Assembly: GCA_019639115.1 (NCBI GenBank)
Contig: JAHBSM010000006.1
Span: 1 to 64,000 of the forward strand
Reading direction: 5' to 3'
DNA from: Acidobacteriota bacterium
Lineage (GTDB): Bacteria > Acidobacteriota > Blastocatellia > Pyrinomonadales > Pyrinomonadaceae
Length of the DNA stretch: 64,000 nucleotides
Numbering within the stretch: position 1 is the stretch's first letter; each line of letters opens with the position of its first letter. Shown piece by piece: positions 54,909 to 63,250 of the stretch. The notes under the pieces were generated by a model. That model saw nothing but the letters and a program-made list of their open reading frames with translations. It had not been told where the DNA came from and did not search any database. A program made the translations under genes and the position numbers.

Positions 54909-56399
54909 TTGCAGAAAAATAAATTGACAGTCCGGGAAATAGCCGATCGTATCGGCGCCGTACTCACTGGTGACGGCGACGCGGCCGCATCCGAAGTCAC
55001 TCATGACTCGCGTCAGGTCGGCGAGGGCTCGATCTTTATAGCCATCAAAGGCGATACTAACGACGGACACCGATTCATTGACGATGTGATGCGCCGCGGA
55101 GCCGTAGGCATAATTTCGGAGCAAAGGCCGCCCGAAGGATTTTCTGGTGCGTGGCTCCGCGTTTCGGACGCACGAGCGGCCCACGCCGCCGCCGCGGACG
55201 TGGTATTCGGTTCGCCTTCGGCAGACATCGCCCTCGTCGGGATTACGGGTACGAATGGCAAAACGACGACCACATACCTCTGCTTCGGCCTGGCCGAGTC
55301 CGCCGGCGCCGTGCCCGCGATGCTCACTACTGTCGAATATAGGATCGGTGACACGAGCGAACCCGCGGTTCGTACAACGCCCGAATCATCAGACACGAAC
55401 CGGTTTCTGCGCCGAGCAGTGAATGCCGGCTGCACCGTCGCCGTTATGGAGGCGTCGTCGCAGGCGCTTCACTTACGCAGGTGCGACGGTCTGCGATTTC
55501 GCGTGGCGGTATTCACTAATCTGACCCGTGACCATCTCGATTATCACGGGACCATGGACGAGTATTTCGATGCGAAAAAGATGCTCTTCGACGGACGAAT
55601 AGGTACTGCTCCTGCGTCCAGCGTAATAAACATCGATGACGAATGGGGTGCAAGGCTCGCCGATGAGCTCAGAAGTGACGGAAGGCGGGTCGTGACCATC
55701 TCGGTATCCGGTGAAGCCGATCTGTCCGCATCTGATGTCAATGTTTCGCTCATTGACGGCACGTCGTTCACCATGAACGCAAACGGCAGCAAGATCCACA
55801 TCTCTTCCCCGCTTGTCGGTATCCCGCACGTTTACAATATGTTAACCGCCGCCGGGGTAGCGTTGGAGCTTGGCTACGATCTGGGCACGATACGCGACGG
55901 GCTGGCTACGTGCATCGGCGCACCGGGCCGATTCGAGCGCGTCCCGCACGACCGAGGATTTGCGGTGGTTGTAGATTACGCGCACACCGACGATGCTTTA
56001 CTAAATACTTTACGCACGGCTCGTGAATTGACCTCCGGCAGGATCATTACCGTGATGGGTTGCGGGGGCGACCGGGACAGAGGCAAACGTCGGCCAATGG
56101 GCCTGGTCACCGGAGCCGAAAGTGATGTCACAATAATTACTTCGGACAACCCTCGAAATGAGGACCCGATGAGGATAATTGCGGAAGTCGAAGAAGGCGT
56201 AAAGGAAGCGAATGGAACCTACTTCGCTATCTCAGACCGACGCGAGGCCATTCGAAAGGCCGTTTCTATCGCAGCAGAAGGCGACGTCGTGATCATCGCT
56301 GGTAAAGGCCACGAAAACTACCAGATCATCGGGGGTGATCGATTCCATTTCGACGATCGCGAGGTCGCGGCCGAGGCCCTCGCCCTTTTGAGCGACTGA
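54909..56399 (+). CDS. murE: UDP-MurNAc-tripeptide synthetase MurE (DAP-type)
   Basis: 496 residues from TTG 54909. Adds the third residue of the peptidoglycan stem. The ATP loop is GITGTNGKTTTTYL (about 111-124). The motif DNPRNEDP (about 413-420) is the DNPR signature of meso-diaminopimelate-adding enzymes. It stands alone rather than in a dcw cluster. Followed convergently by a PilZ gene with no terminator seen. Confidence 0.94.
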   Translation: MQKNKLTVREIADRIGAVLTGDGDAAASEVTHDSRQVGEGSIFIAIKGDTNDGHRFIDDVMRRGAVGIISEQRPPEGFSGAWLRVSDARAAHAAAADVVFGSPSADIALVGITGTNGKTTTTYLCFGLAESAGAVPAMLTTVEYRIGDTSEPAVRTTPESSDTNRFLRRAVNAGCTVAVMEASSQALHLRRCDGLRFRVAVFTNLTRDHLDYHGTMDEYFDAKKMLFDGRIGTAPASSVINIDDEWGARLADELRSDGRRVVTISVSGEADLSASDVNVSLIDGTSFTMNANGSKIHISSPLVGIPHVYNMLTAAGVALELGYDLGTIRDGLATCIGAPGRFERVPHDRGFAVVVDYAHTDDALLNTLRTARELTSGRIITVMGCGGDRDRGKRRPMGLVTGAESDVTIITSDNPRNEDPMRIIAEVEEGVKEANGTYFAISDRREAIRKAVSIAAEGDVVIIAGKGHENYQIIGGDRFHFDDREVAAEALALLSD

Positions 56400-56407
56400 C
56401 CGGCTCC

Positions 56408-56734
56408 CTAAGCTGAATTTTTGACCAACGCCGCTATCACGTCTCGTTGGGCCTGCGTCAATGGGTCAAATTTGGCTCCGAAACCGATCTCCGGCGTATG
56501 GTTCGCGACCACGCCGCTGTATAGCACTTTCATCCCGTCTTCTAGTGGGATGAATACGCGCAACGGCTCACCATCAGTGACTTTGCCCGAACATAGAACA
56601 AAGCAACCCTCAAAGCTCACGTCGCTCATCGTGCCGGGAAACCTCCCGGCCGAGATCTCCCATTCGACCTCTATTTCGACCGAGTGCCGGCCGGTCATTC
56701 GCCGTTCATTTCCGCTTCGCCTTTCGCTCGACAT
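56408..56734 (-). CDS. PilZ-domain protein
   Basis: 108 residues. Both parts of the c-di-GMP-binding signature are visible: RxxxR (RRMTGR, about 11-16) and DxSxxG (DVSFEG, about 38-43). It should bind c-di-GMP, but no enzymatic domain is fused. It begins three bases after the stop of the APC permease on the same strand, suggesting co-expression. Confidence 0.82.
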   Translation of the reverse strand: MSSERRSGNERRMTGRHSVEIEVEWEISAGRFPGTMSDVSFEGCFVLCSGKVTDGEPLRVFIPLEDGMKVLYSGVVANHTPEIGFGAKFDPLTQAQRDVIAALVKNSA

Positions 56735-56737
56735 AAT

Positions 56738-58303
56738 CTATTCGCCCGCGGCCCCGTCAGAGGCCCTCTTAGAATTCAAGTAGTAATAGACCGGTAAACC
56801 CAGAAGGATCAGCAATGTTCCGGCAAACGATGAGGTTTTCATAACCGCGCCAACGACGCTCCCGGCGCCGCCTCCGGCTGCGTATGCGTCACGTATCGTG
56901 CTGAGGTCGCTCGCGAATGTCGTATATAGGAGCCACCCGGCTACCAAAAGGAACACGACCGGAACAACAGGATAACCCCAGGCGCGATACGGACGTTCGA
57001 GTTCAGGATGTTTACGCCTGAATACGAATACGGACGACGTCACCAACGCATAAAAGATCCATGAGCCGAATACCACGTAGTCCGTCAATGTATCAAAGGA
57101 ACCGGACAGAGCCAGCACACTTGCCCATATACCCTGAAGGATCAGTGCCTTGACCGGAACTTTGGTCGCACTGAGCTGCCCGAGCGGTTTGAACATCAAC
57201 CCGTCCTGAGCCATGGCATACGGCACCCTCGAGCCCGATAGGATCGATGTATGAAGCGTGCCCAGCGATGAGAGCATCAGGCCGGTCGTAAAAAGTGCTA
57301 TCACAGCACCGGTAGCAAAGCTCGCGACATTACCGCCAAAGAACGTGCTGACCACTGACATTGCGACCGACGAGCTCTTTGAAACGCTCGCAATGGCGGT
57401 CGGGTCGAGGACGTAAAAGTAACCTATGTGGACGAATACGTATAGAACGATCACCAGTATCGTGCTGCCGATGATCGCGAGAGGAATATTACGGCCGGGC
57501 TCTTTGACCTCGCCGGCCACGAACGTTAGATTGTTCCAGCCGTCATAGCCCCAAAGCGCTCCGAGCATTGCCGCGGCAAATCCGCCAATGAATGAATACG
57601 TAGGCGAGCCGATCCGGACCGAATCGGCCACGCCTTCACAAGTTCCGCCTGCCTCCGCGAGCGAAAAATGTCCAAAATCACCTGAAGCCCAGGCGAAAGC
57701 GCCGACTCCCACCATCAGGATGAGCGCGATCTTCACGCCTGTCAATGCCGTTGCGATCTGTCCGCTGAACGCGACCGAAGCGCAATTAAGCGTCGTGAAA
57801 ATAACCACGACCATGATCGCCACTATCTGCAGCGTGGAGATCTCAAATTCAGTTCCGGCAATAGTGAAACTTGTCAGGGGATAACCCAGCTTTTTCCCCA
57901 GGAAATCGTTCATCCCGATCGCGAACGCCATTGCGGCGGCGGCCTGCGAGCCGGGCTTTGCGATGAACATCTGCATCCAGCCGAATAGAAAGCTGGAAAC
58001 ACGCCCGTAGGCGTCCCGCAAGAATACGTATTCGCCGCCCGCTTGCGGCTTCATCGCCGTCAGCTCTGCGTACGTGAGGGCCCCGGCAAGCGAGAGCAGC
58101 CCAGCGGCGACCCAAGCCATCACGACCCAGCCGGGCGTGCCGACATTGCACGTCATAACGCGAGCTTTCAGGAATACACCTGTTCCGATCACGTTGCCGA
58201 TTATGATCGACACCGCAGCTATCAAGCCCAGCCCGCGGATCAGAGCCTGGCGTTCGTTCTGGTCGGATATCATAGATCTTTTAGTCGGGGAGGCTCGCAA
58301 CAT
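56738..58303 (-). CDS. APC-superfamily amino acid permease
   Basis: 521 residues with about 12-13 membrane helices. The first helix carries the substrate-binding GNVIGTGVFLKARVM (IGTGVF, about 36-50). Amino acid/polyamine/cation antiporter type; the exact substrate is unknown. The start may be ATG 58273 (MISDQNER), as the first ten residues are basic. The PilZ gene follows with a three-base gap. Confidence 0.9.
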   Translation of the reverse strand: MLRASPTKRSMISDQNERQALIRGLGLIAAVSIIIGNVIGTGVFLKARVMTCNVGTPGWVVMAWVAAGLLSLAGALTYAELTAMKPQAGGEYVFLRDAYGRVSSFLFGWMQMFIAKPGSQAAAAMAFAIGMNDFLGKKLGYPLTSFTIAGTEFEISTLQIVAIMVVVIFTTLNCASVAFSGQIATALTGVKIALILMVGVGAFAWASGDFGHFSLAEAGGTCEGVADSVRIGSPTYSFIGGFAAAMLGALWGYDGWNNLTFVAGEVKEPGRNIPLAIIGSTILVIVLYVFVHIGYFYVLDPTAIASVSKSSSVAMSVVSTFFGGNVASFATGAVIALFTTGLMLSSLGTLHTSILSGSRVPYAMAQDGLMFKPLGQLSATKVPVKALILQGIWASVLALSGSFDTLTDYVVFGSWIFYALVTSSVFVFRRKHPELERPYRAWGYPVVPVVFLLVAGWLLYTTFASDLSTIRDAYAAGGGAGSVVGAVMKTSSFAGTLLILLGLPVYYYLNSKRASDGAAGE

Positions 58304-58358
58304 ATTACGACAGATCGGCTACACAAGCGAATCCTACACGGCGTGGTAACATCGTCTC

Positions 58359-59669
58359 GTGCTGAAGCTCGACCTGACTGCCGACGAACTCATCGAAAGG
58401 CTGCTCGCTTCATCGGATCCTGCTCCCATATGTCTGCTCGATAGCTGCGGGGCGGGCCACCTTTCCTCGCACCTGACGATCGCGGGTGTTGGCATCATTG
58501 AGACAGAAGAGTTCAGCTCTGAAGGCGGTCCCGCCGTCATCGAGCATCTTGGGGATTATTTGGAAGGCGAAAGGCCTTGTATCTTCACTATCTCTTACGC
58601 CCTGGGGGCAAAGCTCCTGGGGATCCCGGCCCTCCCGACAGATGAGCCTGATATCTTCGTCGCGACGTTCGACTCGATGATCGTGCACGATGCGGATAGC
58701 GGCACGACCGCGATATTTGGCCACAGCGGCGATAGCAAAACTGCAAAAGAACTTGCGGAGCGGCTCAGTTCACCGATGCCGGCCGACGATACCGGTGAGC
58801 CGTCTCCGGTTGTCGCTGCGGCCGACACAACACGCGACGAATACATTGCCGCCGTCGAGCAGATCCGCGAACATATACGCGAAGGCATTACCTATCAAAC
58901 GAACCTTACCCGTCAGATCTCCGCAAGGCTGCCGCAGGATGCAAAGCCTCGTGACATCTATCGTCGGCTGCGTCGGCGAAACCCTGCACCTTTCGCCGCG
59001 TATATCGAGCGGCCAAATTCGACCGTGATCTCGGCGTCGCCCGAACGCTTTTTCCGTTATCGAGCAGACTCACGCCGAATAGATACATCACCGGTGAAAG
59101 GCACCCGGCCGCGTGGTTCGACGGCCGAAGAAGATCTCGCCCTCAAATGCGAATTGCTAAACAGCCGCAAGGATCGGGCCGAGAATACGATGATCGTCGA
59201 TCTGCTAAGGAACGATATCGGGCGGATCGCCGAATTCGGATCCGTCGAGGTCAAAGAACTCTGCGCGCTCGAAACGCATCCGACATATCATCAACTCGTC
59301 TCGACCGTCGTTGCTACCGTCCGCACCGGCACGACGCCGGCCGAGATGATCCGCTCGCTTTTTCCCTGCGGGTCGATCACCGGGGCACCAAAGATCAGCA
59401 CCATGCGCATCATCGATTCGTTAGAAAGATCTTCCCGCGGCTTGTCGATGGGAGCGATCGGCTATTATTGCCCGCAGAGTCTGTCGGCCTCGGGTCTCGC
59501 GACACTGGACCTGAGCGTTGCGATCCGCACGATGGTGGTTCGCGGCCGTAATGCAAAATTCAATGTCGGCGGTGGAATAGTGATAGACAGCGACCCTGCG
59601 GCTGAATTTGAAGAAACTCTTGTAAAGTCACGTGCGCTCCTCGATGCCTTCAACGCAGCTATCGAATAG
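58359..59669 (+). CDS. pabB: Para-aminobenzoate/anthranilate synthase component I
   Basis: 436 residues from GTG 58359. The chorismate-binding core has ISASPERFF, SPVKGTRPRG, the Mg/active-site block AENTMIVDLLRNDIGRIAEFG (about 274-294), and CGSITGAPK. PabB is favoured over TrpE because of its length and the short N-terminal domain. No pabA or pabC is nearby. Converts chorismate to aminodeoxychorismate for folate. Confidence 0.88.
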   Translation: MLKLDLTADELIERLLASSDPAPICLLDSCGAGHLSSHLTIAGVGIIETEEFSSEGGPAVIEHLGDYLEGERPCIFTISYALGAKLLGIPALPTDEPDIFVATFDSMIVHDADSGTTAIFGHSGDSKTAKELAERLSSPMPADDTGEPSPVVAAADTTRDEYIAAVEQIREHIREGITYQTNLTRQISARLPQDAKPRDIYRRLRRRNPAPFAAYIERPNSTVISASPERFFRYRADSRRIDTSPVKGTRPRGSTAEEDLALKCELLNSRKDRAENTMIVDLLRNDIGRIAEFGSVEVKELCALETHPTYHQLVSTVVATVRTGTTPAEMIRSLFPCGSITGAPKISTMRIIDSLERSSRGLSMGAIGYYCPQSLSASGLATLDLSVAIRTMVVRGRNAKFNVGGGIVIDSDPAAEFEETLVKSRALLDAFNAAIE

Positions 59670-59741
59670 GATCGATCACCGGGAACTTTTTACTACCCTC
59701 GGTGTCGATACTCCCAAACCTATCAGATCCCGAGGTGCCTA

Positions 59742-60206
59742 ATGAATAAGCCAACGATAAACGTCACACCATTGATCGACGTCCTGCTCGTCCTTTTGAT
59801 CATCTTCATGGTAGTTGCACCGCTCAGACCGAGTAGCTTCAAGACCAGAATACCCTCGGAGAGTTCCGATCTATCGAACGGCGATCCTCATCCGCTGTTA
59901 CTTGTTGCCGCGATCGAGAGCGACGGCAGCCTCTCGCTCAATTCTCAACGTGATTTAGGCACCGCAGCCGATCCGTCCAAGCTGACTGAGCGGCTACGAA
60001 AGGTATTTGCGGAGCGAAAAGCGATCGTTCAGGACTCCATCGTCTCATCAAAGGACCCGGAACCGAATGAAGAGGGCAGCGTCGAGCGCACGGTATTCGT
60101 CAAAGCTCCGCGCAATGCAAGCTACGGAGCTGTCGCCGGAGTGATCGATGCCGTTAAGCTGTCAGGAGCATATCCGATCGGACTCCAGATCGACGGTCTC
60201 CAATGA
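59742..60206 (+). CDS. ExbD/TolR-family protein (orphan)
   Basis: 154 residues. NVTPLIDVLLVLLIIFMVVAPL (about 7-28) is the diagnostic single membrane helix with the essential Asp14, followed by a periplasmic domain. It should energise TonB- or Tol-type systems with an ExbB/TolQ partner, which is not in this window. A TonB-domain gene is at 15336-16658, far away. Confidence 0.9.
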   Translation: MNKPTINVTPLIDVLLVLLIIFMVVAPLRPSSFKTRIPSESSDLSNGDPHPLLLVAAIESDGSLSLNSQRDLGTAADPSKLTERLRKVFAERKAIVQDSIVSSKDPEPNEEGSVERTVFVKAPRNASYGAVAGVIDAVKLSGAYPIGLQIDGLQ

Positions 60207-60233
60207 CTCATATGATCCAACCGGCCGTTATCG

Positions 60234-60242
60234 TGTTATAAT
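60234..60242 (+). promoter_or_regulatory. Candidate extended -10 promoter of the J-domain gene
   Basis: TGTTATAAT (60234-60242) is an extended -10 element. No convincing -35 box. It is 72 bases before GTG 60315. Confidence 0.45.
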
Positions 60243-60314
60243 TCGGAGCAAGCGGAGCAACATGGTCCGCGACGCCTGCGAACGATTTTCCGGTCGCAGC
60301 ATAGCCTCCGGATA

Positions 60315-61112
60315 GTGAGCTACTACGATATTCTCCACGTTTCTCCTAATGCTTCTTCGGCCGAAATAAAATCGGCCTATCGCAGGCTTGCGCGTAAGCT
60401 CCATCCGGACAGCGTCAGCGGATCTGAGGATACAGCTCTAAAATTTGCGGCCATTGCCGAGGCTTACGAGGTGCTCGGCAACCACAAGGAACGCGCCAAA
60501 TACGACCAGAAACTAGCAGAGACCACCGGCGGCGGCGAATCGATATTTGATTCGTCAAATCCTCATATCAAACGCTGGCGTCAGATGGTCTATGAGAAGC
60601 GATATAACGATATCATCGACCGTATGATCGCCGACGAACGCCTCGAAGCTATGGCGTTCCAAAAGGTCGTCTATCCGCTTACGGGCTTTCTGATCGGCAC
60701 CATCCTAACCGGTGCGCTTAGGCCTGTTCTATTCTCAAGGTCGCCTTCGGTCGTTGGCCAGATAGCGATCGGCGCACTTTTTCTCGCCAGTCTGATCTTG
60801 CTCGCGCGCCGCCTCAGGGATGGCTTTGAACGCTACACGGCCTACGATGACAATATCCATGATTCGATACTTGACGACGACGAACCGAGGTTCAAGGGAT
60901 ATTCTCGATACGCGACGGGCGGCATTCTTCTTTTTGCCATTCTAGTTTGCTTTGGGCTCGGTCTCGTTATCGGTGAGGCTCTCCCGCAGTTTTCAGCGGC
61001 GTTGCCGGACATCTTTTCTCGTCAGATCTCGCCGGAAATGCTGCTTTATCCCCCGATCGTGGCCTTCTTCGTGGATATTATGCACTCGATAGCGGCTCGG
61101 ATCGAGAAATGA
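60315..61112 (+). CDS. Membrane-anchored J-domain protein
   Basis: 265 residues from GTG 60315. The J domain is at residues 1-68: SYYDILHVSPNASSAEIKSAYR, with the essential HPD in KLHPDS (about 31-33). No G/F-rich region or zinc finger follows, so this is not DnaJ itself. After a linker, about four membrane helices (118-138, 143-163, 200-222, 238-258) anchor it. It should recruit DnaK to the membrane. Neighbours: an ExbD-like gene upstream, rpsT downstream. Confidence 0.85.
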   Translation: MSYYDILHVSPNASSAEIKSAYRRLARKLHPDSVSGSEDTALKFAAIAEAYEVLGNHKERAKYDQKLAETTGGGESIFDSSNPHIKRWRQMVYEKRYNDIIDRMIADERLEAMAFQKVVYPLTGFLIGTILTGALRPVLFSRSPSVVGQIAIGALFLASLILLARRLRDGFERYTAYDDNIHDSILDDDEPRFKGYSRYATGGILLFAILVCFGLGLVIGEALPQFSAALPDIFSRQISPEMLLYPPIVAFFVDIMHSIAARIEK

Positions 61113-61187
61113 CCGTGACGGGCTCCCGATCATTGCTGACTTTCCACCTTCTATTAGCATTAAAGGCTGAGACACCGTCGGATAGGG

Positions 61188-61216
61188 TTGACATTCATTC
61201 CTGGTATCGCTAAAAT
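61188..61216 (+). promoter_or_regulatory. Near-consensus sigma-70 promoter of rpsT
   Basis: A perfect TTGACA (61188-61193), 17-base spacer and TAAAAT (61211-61216). Transcription would begin about 23 bases before ATG 61247. The best promoter in the window. Confidence 0.8.
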
Positions 61217-61246
61217 CTATGGTTTGCCTCATAAGGCGTGTAACGT

Positions 61247-61510
61247 ATGGCTAATCATAAATCAGCTGAGAAGCGTGTAAGGCAGACCGCCAAAAAGAAC
61301 GCGATCAACCGTAGCAGCCGGAGCAAGATCCGCACATCGATCAAAAAGCTCCGTTCGGCCGTCGCGGCGCACGACAAGAACACGAGCACCGAACTGCTCT
61401 TCCCGACCGTGTCGCTGATCGACAAGGCTGTGAATAAGGGGATCATTCACAAGAACACCGCCGCAAGGCACAAATCGCGCCTTACCAAACACGTGAACGC
61501 ACTTTCATAA
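61247..61510 (+). CDS. rpsT: 30S ribosomal protein S20
   Basis: 87 residues, full length and very basic. Opens ANHKSAEKRVRQTAKKNAINRSSRSKIRTSIKKL as in S20, ending IHKNTAARHKSRLTKHVNAL. Monocistronic with its own strong promoter. Terminator at 61564-61597 probably ends it. Confidence 0.97.
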   Translation: MANHKSAEKRVRQTAKKNAINRSSRSKIRTSIKKLRSAVAAHDKNTSTELLFPTVSLIDKAVNKGIIHKNTAARHKSRLTKHVNALS

Positions 61511-61563
61511 AGGCAGCAAGACTCTCAAGTAGAGTAGTTTAGTTTTCTCCTTTTGTTACCTCC

Positions 61564-61597
61564 GAAGCCGTCCTCCTTAGGTCGGCTTCTTTTTTTT
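61564..61597 (+). terminator. Terminator after rpsT, just before the queuosine-transporter start
   Basis: GAAGCCG (61564-61570) and CGGCTTC (61583-61589) with a T8 tail. It lies 16 bases before the ATG at 61614. A weaker hairpin (ACTCT/AGAGT, 61521-61535) precedes it. Confidence 0.85.
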
Positions 61598-61613
61598 GTT
61601 ACACTCACCGCTG

Positions 61614-62315
61614 ATGACCCAGAGTCGCTATCGATACTACGACCTTATAATGGCGGCATTCGTTGCCGTTCTGCTTTGTTCCAATTTGATCGGCGTCCAC
61701 AAGGTCTCCTCCGTCCATCTACCTTTCATTGGCGAGTATGTTTACGGCACTGGAGTTCTTTTCTTCCCGCTGAGTTATCTTTTTGGCGACATCCTCACTG
61801 AGGTGTACGGGTATTCGCGATCAAGAAAAGTGATATGGGCGGGATTCGGAGCGTTGATCTTCGCATCGTTCATGTCATACATCGTTACCTCTTTGCCGCC
61901 GTCATCGACGATGCCTGCGGAACAGCAAGCTGCGGTCAATACTATATTCGGCCAGACATGGAGAATAGTGCTGGCATCACTTACAGCATTCTGGGCCGGC
62001 GAGTTTGTCAATTCATTCGTATTGGCAAAAATGAAAATATTGACGGCGGGAAAGTACCTTTGGACCCGGACCATTGGTTCCACCGTCGCAGGCGAGGCCG
62101 TTGATTCGCTAATATTTTATCCGGTCGCATTTCTTGGCTCGTGGCCACTCGAACAAGTTGTAGCGGTAATGATCGGGAACTATTTCCTCAAGGTCGGTTG
62201 GGAGGTGGTGGCAACGCCGCTCACGTACAAGATCGTTGCATTTCTAAAACGCGTGGAGCACGAAGATCATTTTGACCGCGACACGGATTTCAATCCATTT
62301 ACGTTGAAGACTTGA
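61614..62315 (+). CDS. yhhQ: Queuosine precursor transporter (YhhQ/VUT1 family)
   Basis: 233 residues from ATG 61614; a TTG in the terminator T run at 61596 is unlikely. Six membrane helices. YFLKVGWEVVATPLTYKIV, GELVNS-type GEFVNSFVLAKMKI and FPLSYLFGDILTEVYG are typical of COG1738, which imports preQ0/preQ1 or queuine for tRNA modification. No Shine-Dalgarno is seen. Ends at 62315; the next gene begins nine bases later. Confidence 0.9.
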   Translation: MTQSRYRYYDLIMAAFVAVLLCSNLIGVHKVSSVHLPFIGEYVYGTGVLFFPLSYLFGDILTEVYGYSRSRKVIWAGFGALIFASFMSYIVTSLPPSSTMPAEQQAAVNTIFGQTWRIVLASLTAFWAGEFVNSFVLAKMKILTAGKYLWTRTIGSTVAGEAVDSLIFYPVAFLGSWPLEQVVAVMIGNYFLKVGWEVVATPLTYKIVAFLKRVEHEDHFDRDTDFNPFTLKT

Positions 62316-62323
62316 TCGGGGCA

Positions 62324-63220
62324 ATGGAACGCGCAAGATCCGGACGGATCAGAATGCTTGCAGACCTGGCGACACAGATCGGTAAGAATCAACTAATGAG
62401 ATCGGCCGCTATTCGACGGTGGCGGCTCAGGCGTCCTCGTTCTGTCGCAAAGGATATCGGATCCGACGAGTTTCTCAGACTCTATGCCTTTGCGAGCCTT
62501 GATCTACTGTTGGAGCATGTTGGCACGCTCGACGGCAGGTCGGTCCTGGAGATCGGCCCGGGCGACCACCTGGCCTCCGGTCTTTGTCTCCTGGCAGCCG
62601 GAGCCCGTTCCTACACTGCGATCGATCGCTTCCCCGGCGAGCTTTCGGGTGAGGTGTCAAAACATTGGTATTCCGAGGTCGAGCGTAACTGGAATCGTTT
62701 CTATCCTCGACTGAATTGGCCAGTTTGGCTCCGCCCGGATGCGTTTCCGGAAGCGTATCCAGATCGCGTCGATGTGATCGGCAGGCCGCTCGAACAAGTT
62801 CGTATGTCTCGACGTTTTGACGTGATCTGTTCTTTTCAGGTCGCCGAGCATCTGTCGGACATACAAGCTTTTGCGGATGTACACGGCCGGATCCTAAGCG
62901 ATGGCGGTATCGGGCTACACCGAGTCGATTTCGGCCCGCATGATTGCTGGTTCTATTATCGCGATCCGGCTACTTTCCTACGATTCTCCGATCGTGTGTG
63001 GAATTTAACGGGCTCGAACCGCGGTGTTCCGAATCGGAAACGACATCATGAGTTCCTTCAGGCATTTGAGAATGCAGGCCTCGAGGTGGAGGTGCTGTAT
63101 CAGGATGAATTTGATCGAAACGCGATAGACCTCAGCAAACTCCATCGCAAGTTTCGTGATATGCCGCTCGAGTCCTTACTGACCGGGACAGCTATCTACA
63201 AATTGACCCGTAAGCCCTGA
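62324..63220 (+). CDS. SAM-dependent methyltransferase (unassigned substrate)
   Basis: 298 residues from ATG 62324 (a TTG start at 62312 overlaps yhhQ). SAM-binding motif I is VLEIGPGDHLASGLCLLAAG (about 70-90), followed by a Rossmann-like DVICSFQVAEHLSDIQAFADV (about 165-185), placing it in the Methyltransf_11/23 group. The substrate is unknown. The N-terminal ~60 residues are basic. Immediately downstream of yhhQ, but there is no obvious metabolic link. Confidence 0.8.
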   Translation: MERARSGRIRMLADLATQIGKNQLMRSAAIRRWRLRRPRSVAKDIGSDEFLRLYAFASLDLLLEHVGTLDGRSVLEIGPGDHLASGLCLLAAGARSYTAIDRFPGELSGEVSKHWYSEVERNWNRFYPRLNWPVWLRPDAFPEAYPDRVDVIGRPLEQVRMSRRFDVICSFQVAEHLSDIQAFADVHGRILSDGGIGLHRVDFGPHDCWFYYRDPATFLRFSDRVWNLTGSNRGVPNRKRHHEFLQAFENAGLEVEVLYQDEFDRNAIDLSKLHRKFRDMPLESLLTGTAIYKLTRKP

Positions 63221-63250
63221 TCTAAATTTGCCATTTTGATCGCTTTGCCG

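Noticed and set aside
61500..61613. A preQ1 riboswitch before the queuosine transporter.
   Set aside because: Neither the loop-and-tail pattern of preQ1-I nor the longer preQ1-II fold is visible; only simple hairpins and a terminator are present.
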